Below, one piece after another: positions 1 to 8,247 of a stretch of DNA of 62,221 nucleotides. How positions within the stretch are numbered: position 1 is the first letter of the stretch; each line of letters opens with the position of its first letter. The DNA comes from JAZNQL01 sp045590155 (GTDB taxonomy: Bacteria > Bacillota > Clostridia > UMGS1883 > UMGS1540), in NCBI GenBank assembly GCA_045590155.1, contig JAZNQL010000019.1, forward strand, positions 1 to 62,221, in the 5' to 3' direction. The position numbers and the translations under genes were made by a program. The notes under the pieces are model-generated. The model saw only the letters and a list, made by a program, of their open reading frames with translations. It did no database searches and was not told the origin of the DNA.

Positions 1-161
1 TCAATAAAAAATATTATTGAGCTTTTGTTGGCTCATAATTTACGTTTTGTACTGGTTTGTACATGTTAAAACTTTTAAAAAGTCTTTGTTTACTCAAGTT
101 TTCTTGAGCCCTTTTACGCTATTTAATTTTCAAGGTCCGATATGCCCCTCTCTTGCGAGGG
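1..161 (-). other. rRNA operon leader, 16S rRNA expected just left of window
   Basis: Read on the minus strand, this is the 5' leader of a ribosomal RNA operon. It starts just downstream of the second of two consensus promoters. A CCCTC/GAGGG hairpin (146-161) sits at the expected 5' end. The motif GGACCTTGAAAATTAAAT (138-121) matches the TTGAAAACTGAA-type element typical of Firmicutes rRNA leaders and spacers, and a CTCAAG/CTTGAG hairpin follows (93-108). The last bases before the edge read TTTTTTATTGA, which resembles the start of 16S genes (TTTATTGAGAGTTTGATC). The mature 16S end should therefore lie at or immediately left of position 1. The rRNA gene itself is not in the window, so its identity is inferred. 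Confidence 0.75.
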
Positions 162-167
162 AACTTC

Positions 168-196
168 ATTATAGCACTTTTAAAAAGACTTGTCAA
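168..196 (-). promoter_or_regulatory. rRNA operon promoter P2 (sigma-A)
   Basis: Perfect consensus on the minus strand: TTGACA (196-191), 17-bp spacer, TATAAT (173-168). It lies 92 bp downstream of P1 and drives transcription leftward into the rRNA leader. Confidence 0.88.
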
Positions 197-264
197 CAGG
201 TTTTTTAAAATTTTTAAAACTTTTTGTCGAACCAGTTGTTCCTTTTATCGGCGCAACGTGTGTT

Positions 265-293
265 ATTATAGCACCGCAAAAATCAATTGTCAA
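265..293 (-). promoter_or_regulatory. rRNA operon promoter P1 (sigma-A)
   Basis: Perfect consensus on the minus strand: TTGACA (293-288), 17-bp spacer, TATAAT (270-265). It is the upstream member of a tandem pair, the usual arrangement for rRNA operons in Firmicutes. An A/T-rich stretch just upstream (300-345) could act as an UP element. Confidence 0.88.
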
Positions 294-388
294 GACTTTT
301 TTTGAAAAATTTTTAAAATTATTTTTCCTTCCTTATTATAATGTTTTTTAAAAAAACTTCATTCTTGTAATTTTGTTTGTTTACTTTA

Positions 389-418
389 TTGACAAAATAT
401 TAGTTAATATATTATAAT
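389..418 (+). promoter_or_regulatory. sigma-A promoter for the 467-7138 gene run
   Basis: TTGACA (389-394), 18-bp spacer, TATAAT (413-418), about 49 bp before the ATG at 467. It is divergent from the rRNA promoters. Confidence 0.8.
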
Positions 419-466
419 ATATTTTCTAGAGAAGATAAATTTTACATAAGTGAAGGAGAGATTATT

Positions 467-2251
467 ATGAGTCTTGAAAAGCTTTCTGCAATGTCAAATA
501 AATATGTTTTGGGCAGAGGAAACATATCCTTTAAAGACGATGATCATTTATGGATAAAGGATTTAGGCACAATATCCACCGAAGAAATCGTTAAAATGGA
601 CAGAAAAAGTGTTGAAAATGACTGTCCTGATGCCGTTTTGCACAACATTTTCGCTTTTTCGTATGTATGCCATACACATTGTGCTGTTATAAACGGTCTT
701 ACCTGCTCTAAAGGCGGACGCGATCTTGCCTTTAAACTTTTGGGTGACGAAATAATCTGGATTGATAACGAGGAAACAGGTCGTTCACTTTCAGAAAAAG
801 TTGAAGATGCAATGACCGAATTCAAGGCGAAAAATGGCAAGGATGCTCAGGTTATTCTTTTGCAAAACCATGGTATATTTGTAGCAGGAAATTCAACCGA
901 AGAAATTGACGCTCTTTACGATAAAATAGTTTTGGCATTAAAAAAGGATGCTCCCGATTTTTCGGCAGTTGAATTTGATACAGATAAAGCAGTTATGCTT
1001 GCTCCTGCTATAAGAATGCTTGCTTTACCCGTTGTTACATTTGCGTGCAATAAAACAATAGCTTGCTTTGTTGAAAGTAAAGAAGCTTTTGAGGCGGTAA
1101 GCTCTGCCTTCACTTTTGAACAAATTGTTTACTGCAATGCTGAGCCTTTATTTATTGAAAAGAGTGACGATATTGAAAAGCAGTACGAAATTCTTGTTTC
1201 GGCAATAAATACTTACAAAGATACATACGGCTGTAACCCGAAAATTATAGCTGTTGAAGGTCTTGGTGTGTTTGCGGCAGGTGTTTCCAAAGAAGATGCA
1301 GACACCGCAATGCGCCTGTTTACAGATGCTATGAAAATAGCTTTGTATGCAAAATCTTTTGGCGGTCATTCCTTTATAAAGAGTAATGAATCTTGTATCT
1401 GTCGCGAAAATGCATGTTCTGCAAAAAAACGTGCCCAAGAAAAAATTGTAATTGTTACAGGCAGTGCACAAGGCTTTGGGCAGGGCGTTGCTGAAGAGCT
1501 TTTAAAAGAAGGTGCAAACGTAGTTGTTGCAGATATGAACGGCGAGCTTGCAGCTAAAAACGCAGAAGAATACTGCAAAATTTACGGAGCAGGAAAAGCT
1601 TTTGCTGCAACTGTAAATGTATCTGACGAAGAGTCGGTTAAAGCAATGGTAGATGCAACTGTACTGACCTACGGCGGTATTGACACTCTTGTAAACAATG
1701 CAGGTATTGTACGTGCCGGAAGTCTTGAAGAAATGACACTCCAAAACTTTGACCTTGTAACAAAGGTAAACTACCATGCTTACTTCCTTTGCGTTAAATA
1801 TGTAACAAATATAATGAAAATTCAAAATCGTTTTAATCCCGAATACTTTATGGACGTTATTCAGATTAACTCAAAATCGGGACTTTCGGGCAGTAATAAA
1901 AACTTTGCTTATGCAGGCTCAAAATTCGGCGGAATAGGTCTTACACAGAGCTTTGCTTTAGAGCTTTGCCCATTCAATATAAAAGTAAATTCGGTTTGCC
2001 CTGGCAACTTCCTTGACGGTCCCTTATGGTGCGACCCCGAAAAAGGTCTTTTCCGCCAGTATCTTGAAGCAGGCAAAGTTCCAGGTGCAAAAACCATAGA
2101 AGACGTTAAAAGATTTTACGAATCAAAGGTTCCTATGAACAGAGGATGCCATATAATCGACGTTGCTCGTGCTATCTTCTACTGCATGGAACAAAATTAC
2201 GAAACTGGTCAGGCAATCCCCGTAACAGGCGGACAGGAAATGCTTAAATAA
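467..2251 (+). CDS. Class II aldolase / short-chain dehydrogenase fusion protein
   Basis: 594-residue two-domain protein. Residues 1-320 are a class II aldolase/adducin-like region, with the metal-site motif HTHCAVING near residue 70 and QNHGIFVAG near 135. Residues 325-594 are a short-chain dehydrogenase/reductase: nucleotide motif TGSAQGFGQG, NNAGI, catalytic Ser before a YAGSK (YxxxK) motif, then VNSVCPGN and a C-terminal GQAIPVTGG. The layout matches the rhamnulose-1-phosphate aldolase/alcohol dehydrogenase (YuxG/RhaD-like) family. The dehydrogenase half resembles sorbitol-6-phosphate dehydrogenases, so a sugar-phosphate or aldehyde substrate is likely but not determined. Strong RBS (GAAGGAGAG) and promoter; first gene of a same-strand run ending in rapZ. 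Function is a family-level inference. Confidence 0.8.
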   Translation: MSLEKLSAMSNKYVLGRGNISFKDDDHLWIKDLGTISTEEIVKMDRKSVENDCPDAVLHNIFAFSYVCHTHCAVINGLTCSKGGRDLAFKLLGDEIIWIDNEETGRSLSEKVEDAMTEFKAKNGKDAQVILLQNHGIFVAGNSTEEIDALYDKIVLALKKDAPDFSAVEFDTDKAVMLAPAIRMLALPVVTFACNKTIACFVESKEAFEAVSSAFTFEQIVYCNAEPLFIEKSDDIEKQYEILVSAINTYKDTYGCNPKIIAVEGLGVFAAGVSKEDADTAMRLFTDAMKIALYAKSFGGHSFIKSNESCICRENACSAKKRAQEKIVIVTGSAQGFGQGVAEELLKEGANVVVADMNGELAAKNAEEYCKIYGAGKAFAATVNVSDEESVKAMVDATVLTYGGIDTLVNNAGIVRAGSLEEMTLQNFDLVTKVNYHAYFLCVKYVTNIMKIQNRFNPEYFMDVIQINSKSGLSGSNKNFAYAGSKFGGIGLTQSFALELCPFNIKVNSVCPGNFLDGPLWCDPEKGLFRQYLEAGKVPGAKTIEDVKRFYESKVPMNRGCHIIDVARAIFYCMEQNYETGQAIPVTGGQEMLK

Positions 2252-2269
2252 CGAAAGGATTGTGCTATT

Positions 2270-3394
2270 ATGGATAAGTTGAATCATGAGGACAGAGAGG
2301 TTCGTCTTGCCGAGCTTCAAAGACTTATAAACGAAGAACCCGAAGTGCAAAGCACGGGCAATGTAAATAACCATATACATACATTTTATTCTTTCTCCCC
2401 GTACTCCCCTACAAAGGCAGTTTATATGGCAAGAAAGTACGGGCTTGAAACTGCAGGTATTATGGATCACGATTCGGTTGCGGGCTGTCGTGAATTTATA
2501 AAAGCAGGCGAAATTGCAAATATTGCTACAACAGTAGGTGTTGAATGCAGAGTAAGCTTTGCAGGCACTCCTTTGGAAGGGCGCAGAATAAATAACCCGG
2601 ACCAAAGCACAGTAGCTTATGTTGCAATGCACTCTATTCCTCATAAAAATATTGAAAGAGTTGCTGAATTTTTTGTTCCTTACACAAAAAAACGTAATGA
2701 AAGAAACAAAAAAATGATTGCAAACCTAAATGAAATTACAGGTATTCCGCTTAATTTTGAACATGATGTTGTTCCGCTTTCGAAGTTTAATGAAGGTGGA
2801 AGTATTACAGAACGCCATATTCTTTACGCACTTGCTGGTAAGATTATGGAAAAAACCGATAACCTGCCTGACTTTTTAGAAAAAATGGGTGTTCCCGTTT
2901 CCGAAAAGGTGTGCGGCTATTTAACAGATAAAGATAACCCTCATAAGCGTTATGACCTGCTTGGTGTTTTAAAGGGATATTTTGTTAAGCAGTTTTATGT
3001 AGATGCAACAGACGAATGTCCCCACGTTACAGAATATATAAAGCTTGCCAAAGAAGTAGGCGGTATATCGGCATATGCATATTTAGGAGATGTCGGTGTA
3101 AGCGTTACTGGCGACAAGGCGGCACAGAAATTTGAGGACGATTATTTACCCTTGCTTTTTGAACAGCTTCACACTCTCGGATTTGATGCTGTAACATACA
3201 TGCCTACAAGAAATACTTTAGAGCAGCTTTTAAGAGTAAAAGATTTCTGCAAGCAGTATAATCTTATGGAAATTTCGGGCGAGGACATAAACTCCCCCCG
3301 ACAGACATTTATTTGTGAAGCTCTTAAAAACCCCGTATTTGCTAATTTGATTGACTCTACATGGGAGCTTATACGCCACGAAAGAGAAGAATAA
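2270..3394 (+). CDS. PHP domain-containing protein
   Basis: 374 residues. The N-terminal part has polymerase-and-histidinol-phosphatase (PHP) metal ligands: NNHIHTFYSFSP near residue 33, then IMDHDSV near 67 and GVEC near 90. PHP proteins are metal-dependent phosphoesterases; the substrate here is unknown. The long C-terminal half (about residues 190-374) includes GDVGVSVTGD and EISGEDINSPRQ and may carry further metal ligands. The gene starts 18 bp after the aldolase-dehydrogenase and precedes hprK by 35 bp, so it is probably co-transcribed and may act on a sugar phosphate or nucleotide metabolite. A weak RBS (GAAAGGA) precedes the ATG. Confidence 0.8.
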   Translation: MDKLNHEDREVRLAELQRLINEEPEVQSTGNVNNHIHTFYSFSPYSPTKAVYMARKYGLETAGIMDHDSVAGCREFIKAGEIANIATTVGVECRVSFAGTPLEGRRINNPDQSTVAYVAMHSIPHKNIERVAEFFVPYTKKRNERNKKMIANLNEITGIPLNFEHDVVPLSKFNEGGSITERHILYALAGKIMEKTDNLPDFLEKMGVPVSEKVCGYLTDKDNPHKRYDLLGVLKGYFVKQFYVDATDECPHVTEYIKLAKEVGGISAYAYLGDVGVSVTGDKAAQKFEDDYLPLLFEQLHTLGFDAVTYMPTRNTLEQLLRVKDFCKQYNLMEISGEDINSPRQTFICEALKNPVFANLIDSTWELIRHEREE

Positions 3395-3429
3395 ACTTTT
3401 CTTTGTATATATTAACAGGAGGTATTTTT

Positions 3430-4380
3430 ATGAACGAAACTGTTTTTACCGTACCCCTTTTAGAACTTATAGAAGAATTCAAGCTTGAATCGTTGTTTTC
3501 TCCCGAAGACATAAAAAAGAGGAAAATATCTTCTTCTGACGTTCTTCGTCCGGGATTGCAGCTTGCTGCTGAATTTTATGATTATTTTGACAATGAACGC
3601 ATACTTATTTTTGGGAATATGGAAATGTCATTTTTAGGAATGCAACTTCCAAAAAGAAGAGAAGTAATTATTGATTCTCTTTTCTCCCATAATGTTCCGG
3701 CACTTGTAATTACGCATAATAATGAGCCTTTTCCTGAAATTTTAGCTCTTGCAAAAAAGTATGGTGTTCCCGTTTTAAGAACAGAAAGAAACACTTCTCC
3801 TTTTATGGCTGCTTTAATTGCGTCCTTAAACGTTCATCTTGCACCAAGAATTACCCAGCACGGTGTTCTGGTTGAAGTTTACGGCGAAGGTATTTTAATG
3901 CTTGCCGAAAGCGGTGTTGGTAAAAGCGAAACGGCTATTGAGCTTGTTAAGCGCGGTCACCGTCTTGTAGCCGACGATGCAGTTGAAATAAAGCGTGTTT
4001 CGTCAAAAGCTTTAGTTGGCAGTGCACCTAAAACTATAAAGCATTTTATTGAACTTCGCGGCATAGGTATAGTTGATGTTCAACGTATTTTTGGTATGGG
4101 TGCTATAAAGGAAACCGAAAAAATAGACTTAATTCTTAATCTTGAACTGTGGAGAGAAGGAAAAACCTACGACCGTTTGGGTCTTGATACAGAGTATACA
4201 AATCTTTTGGGAATAGACGTTCCTTCTATAACTTTGCCTGTTCGTCCTGGCAGAAACCTTGCTGTTATTGTAGAGGTTGCCGCAATGAATAACAGACAGA
4301 AAAAACTTGGCTACAACGCAGCTCTTGCTTTGGAGGAACGCCTTCAGGAGCAGTTTAAGCAAATGCAGTTTGAAGATTGA
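3430..4380 (+). CDS. hprK: HPr kinase/phosphorylase
   Basis: 316 residues, normal length. The enzyme phosphorylates Ser46 of HPr in carbon catabolite control and reverses the reaction. The N-terminal domain (about 1-130) is followed by the kinase core with ITQHGVLVEVYG (catalytic His region), a P-loop AESGVGKS near residue 160, VADDAV, and the HprK signature GIGIVDVQRIFGMGA. The first P-loop residue is Ala where most homologues have Gly (GESGVGKSE). The start is the ATG at 3430, six bases after AGGAGGT; an upstream in-frame extension lacks an RBS and overlaps the PHP gene. It sits in the common clostridial order hprK-ROK kinase-murB-rapZ. Confidence 0.95.
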   Translation: MNETVFTVPLLELIEEFKLESLFSPEDIKKRKISSSDVLRPGLQLAAEFYDYFDNERILIFGNMEMSFLGMQLPKRREVIIDSLFSHNVPALVITHNNEPFPEILALAKKYGVPVLRTERNTSPFMAALIASLNVHLAPRITQHGVLVEVYGEGILMLAESGVGKSETAIELVKRGHRLVADDAVEIKRVSSKALVGSAPKTIKHFIELRGIGIVDVQRIFGMGAIKETEKIDLILNLELWREGKTYDRLGLDTEYTNLLGIDVPSITLPVRPGRNLAVIVEVAAMNNRQKKLGYNAALALEERLQEQFKQMQFED

Positions 4381-4401
4381 TTTTTCGAAAGGATAATCTG
4401 T

Positions 4402-5355
4402 ATGAAATATTACGCAGGTATCGATTTAGGCGGTACCAACATAAAAAGCGGAATAGTACGTGAAACAGGCGAAATAATCTCAAAAGCATCTGTTCCGACA
4501 GGGGCAGACAGAGAGCCTTCTTTGATAGTAAAAGATATGGCAAAGTCGCTTGAGATGGCTGCCGAAAAAGCGGGCATATCTTTAGATGATGTTGAAAGCA
4601 TTGGTATAGGCTGCCCCGGAATCTGCGACAACGAAAACGGCATACTGATTTTTACAGAGAATATTCCTTTTTTCAATATTGATTTAAGAACCGATATAAA
4701 TCGTTACCTCAATAAATCAATACCTATTTATCTGGAAAATGACGCAAACTGTGCCGCATGGGGCGAATATATTATGAATCACTCCGACAAAAAAAGTCTT
4801 GTTCTTGTAACTTTAGGCACAGGCGTTGGCGGTGGACTTGTTTTAAACGGCAAGCTTTATTCTGGCTTTAACGGCTCGGCATTTGAGGTAGGTCACACCC
4901 GCATTGTTGATAACGGATTAAAATGTGCATGCGGACGCACAGGTTGTCTGGAGCAGTATGCATCGGTTACAGCTTTAATCCGCCAGACAGCCGAAATGGC
5001 AAAATCACGTCCCGATACAGTTTTGGCAAAGAAAATCAAAGAAGAAGGAACTGTTACAGGCAAAACGGCCTTTGAACTTGCAAGAGAAAGCAATCCCGAA
5101 GGTATTGAAATTGTAACGAAATGGATAAACTATGTTGCGGAAGGGATTATAAATGTTATTAACATTATTCAACCCGAAGTAATTTTAATAGGCGGTGCCA
5201 TAAGCCGCGAAGGCGATTTTCTTTTAGACCCCATCAGAAAGAAAATGAAAAACGAAGTATATACTGCTAAAGGCGTTGAAAAAACTGTGCTTTATACGGC
5301 AGCTTTGGGCAATGATGCAGGTCTTATAGGTGCAGCGTTTCTTGGAAGAAAGTAG
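4402..5355 (+). CDS. glcK: ROK family glucokinase
   Basis: 317 residues. The N-terminal phosphate-binding motif GIDLGGTNIKSGIV, the central GTGVGGG, and the ROK zinc motif CACGRTGCLEQYAS (residues about 175-188) are intact. ROK glucokinases phosphorylate glucose with ATP to glucose-6-phosphate in the cytoplasm. The gene follows hprK by 21 bp with a GAAAGGA RBS, a pairing that fits sugar uptake and catabolite control. The precise hexose is inferred. Confidence 0.9.
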   Translation: MKYYAGIDLGGTNIKSGIVRETGEIISKASVPTGADREPSLIVKDMAKSLEMAAEKAGISLDDVESIGIGCPGICDNENGILIFTENIPFFNIDLRTDINRYLNKSIPIYLENDANCAAWGEYIMNHSDKKSLVLVTLGTGVGGGLVLNGKLYSGFNGSAFEVGHTRIVDNGLKCACGRTGCLEQYASVTALIRQTAEMAKSRPDTVLAKKIKEEGTVTGKTAFELARESNPEGIEIVTKWINYVAEGIINVINIIQPEVILIGGAISREGDFLLDPIRKKMKNEVYTAKGVEKTVLYTAALGNDAGLIGAAFLGRK

Positions 5356-5389
5356 TCTTTAAACAATAAAAAATCTGAAAGGAAATAAT

Positions 5390-6277
5390 ATGGATTATTT
5401 AAAGCTTTTCTCTGCTTTATCGAAAAATGTTTTTATTGATGAACCAATGAAAAACCATACAAGCTTTAAAATAGGCGGCAATGCCGACTGTCTTATTGCC
5501 CCTGCTTCACAGGAGGAACTTGTGGCTGTTATTTCTTTATGCAAAAAAAATGATTTACCATTATTCATTATGGGTAACGGGTCTAATCTTCTGGTAAGCG
5601 ATAAAGGTATAAGAGGGGTTACGGTAAAGCTATCTAAAGCTTTTTCAGATTATTCTTTGGAAGATAATACTATTTGTGCAAGCTCTGGCGCACTTTTGTC
5701 TACTCTTGCAAGTGCTGCAGCAAAAAACTCTCTTTCGGGTATGGAATTTGCCTCGGGCATTCCAGGCAGTGTAGGCGGCGCAGTTTATATGAACGCCGGT
5801 GCTTACGGCGGAGAAATGGCACAGATAGTAACAAAAGTTCAGTACCTTGACGGCACCGAACTTAAAGAAACTACTGATTTTGATTTTTCATACCGTCATT
5901 CAGTATTTTCTCAAAATAGCGGTATAATAACAAAGGTATTTATCACTCTTCAAAAAGCTGATAAAGAAGGTATTTTAAAACGTATGGAAGAGCTTAATGC
6001 AAAAAGGCGGGATAAGCAACCTTTAACCCTTCCAAGTGCCGGCAGTGCTTTCAAGCGCCCCGAAGGCGATTATGCTGCACGCCTTATTGAATGTGCAGGC
6101 TTAAAGGGAAAAGCAATAGGAGGTGCCTGCGTTTCAGAAAAGCATGCAGGTTTTATTGTAAATACAGGTTCTGCAACTGCAAGCGATGTTCTTTCTCTTA
6201 TTGAATTTATACAAAAAACCGTATTGCAGAAGTTTGGAACAGAGCTTTCTCCCGAAATAAAATATGTAGGTGAATAA
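5390..6277 (+). CDS. murB: UDP-N-acetylenolpyruvoylglucosamine reductase
   Basis: 295 residues, type II MurB length. It reduces UDP-GlcNAc-enolpyruvate to UDP-MurNAc with NADPH and FAD, an early cytoplasmic step of peptidoglycan synthesis. Visible motifs: HTSFKIGG near residue 22, GNGSNLLVSDKG (FAD binding), ASGIPGSVGGAVYMNAGAYGGE, YRHSVF, and PSAGSAFKRPEG with the catalytic Ser, then GGACVSEKHAGFIVN. RBS GAAAGGAAAT; 34 bp after glcK and 3 bp before rapZ. Confidence 0.96.
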   Translation: MDYLKLFSALSKNVFIDEPMKNHTSFKIGGNADCLIAPASQEELVAVISLCKKNDLPLFIMGNGSNLLVSDKGIRGVTVKLSKAFSDYSLEDNTICASSGALLSTLASAAAKNSLSGMEFASGIPGSVGGAVYMNAGAYGGEMAQIVTKVQYLDGTELKETTDFDFSYRHSVFSQNSGIITKVFITLQKADKEGILKRMEELNAKRRDKQPLTLPSAGSAFKRPEGDYAARLIECAGLKGKAIGGACVSEKHAGFIVNTGSATASDVLSLIEFIQKTVLQKFGTELSPEIKYVGE

Positions 6278-6280
6278 TTT

Positions 6281-7138
6281 ATGCAAATTGTAATTATAAC
6301 AGGTATGTCAGGGGCAGGACGTACAAAAGCTATCCGCAGTCTTGAAGACATTGGCTTTTATTGCGTTGACAATTTGCCTCCCGTACTATTGGGAAAATTT
6401 ATAGAAATGTGTTCACAATCGCAGGGCAAGCTTTCAAAGCTTGCAATGGTAGTTGACGTGCGTAGCGGTTATATGTTCGCAGAGCTTGACAGTCAGCTTG
6501 TTTCGTTAAGCAAGCAGGGCTATAAATACGAAATAGCCTTTTTGGATTGCGATGATGCCGTTCTTATAAAAAGATACAAAGAAAGCCGCCGCAATCATCC
6601 TCTTTCGGAAGGCGGAAAAATTACTCACGGGATTGAAGAAGAACGTAAGATGCTTCAAAAAATAAAACAGGCGGCAAATTACGTTATTGATACATCAAAT
6701 ATGACCACAGCACAGCTGAACAAACGTATCGGAGATATTTTCCGTGATAAAAATGCTCCTTCTGTTATGAACATAAACGTTGTATCCTTTGGATTTAAAC
6801 ACGGAATTCCCGTTGACAGCGACCTTATGTTTGATGTTCGTTTTATGCCTAATCCTTTCTATGTTGACTCTTTAAAAAGCAAAACAGGAATGGACAAAGA
6901 AGTAAGAGATTATGTTATGGACTCGCCCATTAGCCACGAGTTTTATAAAAAGCTTTCGGATATGTTAAATTTTCTTATCCCAAATTATATCGAAGAAGGC
7001 AAAAGCTCTCTGGTTATCGCAATCGGGTGCACAGGCGGGCATCACAGAAGTGTTACAATCGCAAATATGCTATATGAAGAATTAAGCAAGAAAGCACAAA
7101 ATTGCACACTTTTGCATCGTGATATAGATAAAAAATAA
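6281..7138 (+). CDS. rapZ: RNase adapter / nucleotide-binding protein RapZ (YvcJ)
   Basis: 285 residues. The N-terminal P-loop domain begins VIITGMSGAGRTKAIRSLED and continues YCVDNLPP. The C-terminal domain holds the conserved GFKHG, DVRFMPNPFYV and IGCTGGHHRSV motifs that bind GlcN6P or UDP-GlcNAc-type ligands in characterised relatives. The Walker A lysine is Arg (SGAGRT rather than SGAGKS/T), which could reduce ATP/GTP hydrolysis. The gene is almost contiguous with murB, suggesting a role at the cell-wall precursor branch. The usual downstream partners yvcK and whiA are absent; a terminator follows directly. Confidence 0.93.
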   Translation: MQIVIITGMSGAGRTKAIRSLEDIGFYCVDNLPPVLLGKFIEMCSQSQGKLSKLAMVVDVRSGYMFAELDSQLVSLSKQGYKYEIAFLDCDDAVLIKRYKESRRNHPLSEGGKITHGIEEERKMLQKIKQAANYVIDTSNMTTAQLNKRIGDIFRDKNAPSVMNINVVSFGFKHGIPVDSDLMFDVRFMPNPFYVDSLKSKTGMDKEVRDYVMDSPISHEFYKKLSDMLNFLIPNYIEEGKSSLVIAIGCTGGHHRSVTIANMLYEELSKKAQNCTLLHRDIDKK

Positions 7139-7160
7139 AACGTCACTTTGTGACGTTTTT
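7137..7160. terminator. Bidirectional terminator between rapZ and the S4 gene
   Basis: AAAACGTCAC-TTT-GTGACGTTTT hairpin with a T run on the plus side and an A run on the other. It serves the convergent rapZ and S4-domain genes. Confidence 0.85.
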
Positions 7161-7165
7161 TATTT

Positions 7166-7423
7166 TTATAAATTCTTTGATTCTTCTACTATTTTATACA
7201 TTTCGCTTGCAGTGTCTTTGGTTGCATGTTCTGCTACCGACAAAACCTCTACCTTAATTTTCTTTTCGCCAAAGCCTATTTCTATTTTATCGCCGACCTT
7301 AACATCTGCTCCGGCTTTTACAGGCTTGCCGTTTATGCTTACTCTGCCTGCTGTGCACGCATCATTAGCAACTGTTCTTCTTTTTATTAAACGTGAAACT
7401 TTTAAATATTTATCTATTCTCAT
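7166..7423 (-). CDS. S4 domain RNA-binding protein (RqcP/YabO family)
   Basis: 85 residues, almost entirely an S4 RNA-binding domain: MRIDKYLKVSRLIKRR at the start, then GRVSINGKPVKAGADVKVGD. It is similar to RqcP/YabO (Hsp15-like) proteins that bind stalled 50S subunits in ribosome quality control. The start is the ATG at 7423 with AAGGAG seven bases upstream; longer upstream reading has no RBS and an atypical sequence. It is monocistronic, with its own promoter and a shared terminator. RqcP is often near spore or division genes in Firmicutes, but here it stands alone. Confidence 0.85.
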   Translation of the reverse strand: MRIDKYLKVSRLIKRRTVANDACTAGRVSINGKPVKAGADVKVGDKIEIGFGEKKIKVEVLSVAEHATKDTASEMYKIVEESKNL

Positions 7424-7442
7424 AGCACATCTCCTTATTATA

Positions 7443-7471
7443 ATTTTATCATTCAAAAAATCATATGTCAA
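7443..7471 (-). promoter_or_regulatory. sigma-A promoter of the S4-domain gene
   Basis: Minus strand TTGACA (7471-7466), 17-bp spacer, TAAAAT (7448-7443), about 20 bp before the start codon. Confidence 0.6.
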
Positions 7472-7529
7472 TACAATAAAGTTTGTATTCATATATTTTT
7501 TTTGTGCATAATAACTGCGAGGTGATTTT

Positions 7530-8090
7530 TTGAAATTTTTTATTTTCCTTATTATTATAGGCTTGTTTTCGGGATGCTCTTTAAAGGATACCTCAACAAA
7601 AGAAAAAATATCCCAAAAAGCAGAAGAAAAAAAAGAACCCGAACAAATATCAAGCTTTATTACCGAAATTTTAGATACAACTCCTGAAAGAGTAAACAAT
7701 TTAATTATTTGTGCAAAAACTGTTGACGGTACAGTCATTTTGCCCGATGAGGAATTTTCTTTTAACACAGTTGTCGGCGAAAGAACCTATGAAAAGGGAT
7801 ACAGAGAAGCAAAAATTCTTATTGACGGTATGCCTGAATATGGAATTGGTGGCGGGATATGCCAAATAAGTTCTACCATATACAATTCTGCCCTTTTTGC
7901 AGGAATGGAAATTACAGAGCGTCACGACCACGAGGGCGATGTTTTATATATCGAAAAAGGTCACGATGCTGCGGTATGCTATCAAACTCAGGATTTAAAA
8001 TTTATAAATTCTTTATCTTTCCCTGTAAAGCTGTCGGTAAAGGTATCTGATGGTCAGGTGTATGCCGTTTTTTATAAGTGGGATGTTTAG
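7530..8090 (+). CDS. VanW family lipoprotein
   Basis: 186 residues with a lipoprotein signal (hydrophobic stretch followed by LFSGC, lipidated Cys at residue 16) and a charged linker. A VanW domain follows: PDEEFSFNTVVGERTYEKGY, GGGICQISSTIYNSALFAGMEITERHDH and DAAVCYQTQDLKF. The VanW family is an extracytoplasmic domain of uncertain chemistry, often linked to peptidoglycan or vancomycin clusters; no van genes are present. The start is TTG at 7530 with GAGGTG upstream. It is shorter than typical VanW proteins because only the core domain is present. Confidence 0.85.
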   Translation: MKFFIFLIIIGLFSGCSLKDTSTKEKISQKAEEKKEPEQISSFITEILDTTPERVNNLIICAKTVDGTVILPDEEFSFNTVVGERTYEKGYREAKILIDGMPEYGIGGGICQISSTIYNSALFAGMEITERHDHEGDVLYIEKGHDAAVCYQTQDLKFINSLSFPVKLSVKVSDGQVYAVFYKWDV

Positions 8091-8135
8091 TTTTCAAATA
8101 ATTCCGAATCTACTTTTAAAAGCTAGTGCAACGCT

Positions 8136-8170
8136 CTCTTAAAGAGTTTCATTTTTTTATTTTTCTTGTT
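8136..8170 (+). terminator. Possible weak terminator after the VanW gene
   Basis: A short AT-rich hairpin around CTCTTAAAGAG is followed by a long T-rich run. The stem is weak, so this is tentative. Confidence 0.35.
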
Positions 8171-8188
8171 ATTTATATACAAAAAGTA

Positions 8189-8218
8189 TTGACAAACGCT
8201 AAAGCGTTTTAGTATAAT
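8189..8218 (+). promoter_or_regulatory. Promoter of SLH gene 1 with embedded palindrome
   Basis: TTGACA (8189-8194), 18-bp spacer, TATAAT (8213-8218). The spacer contains the inverted repeat AAACGC-TAAA-GCGTTT (8194-8209). Its position between -35 and -10 is where a repressor would bind, and the form resembles LacI-family half sites. The operator role is inferred. Confidence 0.7.
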
Positions 8219-8247
8219 ATTTATATACTAGCAAAGGAGCGATGAAA

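Noticed and set aside
17..208. 63-codon open frame on the plus strand at the left edge
   Set aside because: It lies across the minus-strand rRNA leader and promoter P2, has no RBS and no protein-like composition.
7424..7768. N-terminal extension of the S4-domain gene
   Set aside because: It would run back through the VanW gene and over the S4 promoter; the RBS and family homology begin at 7423.
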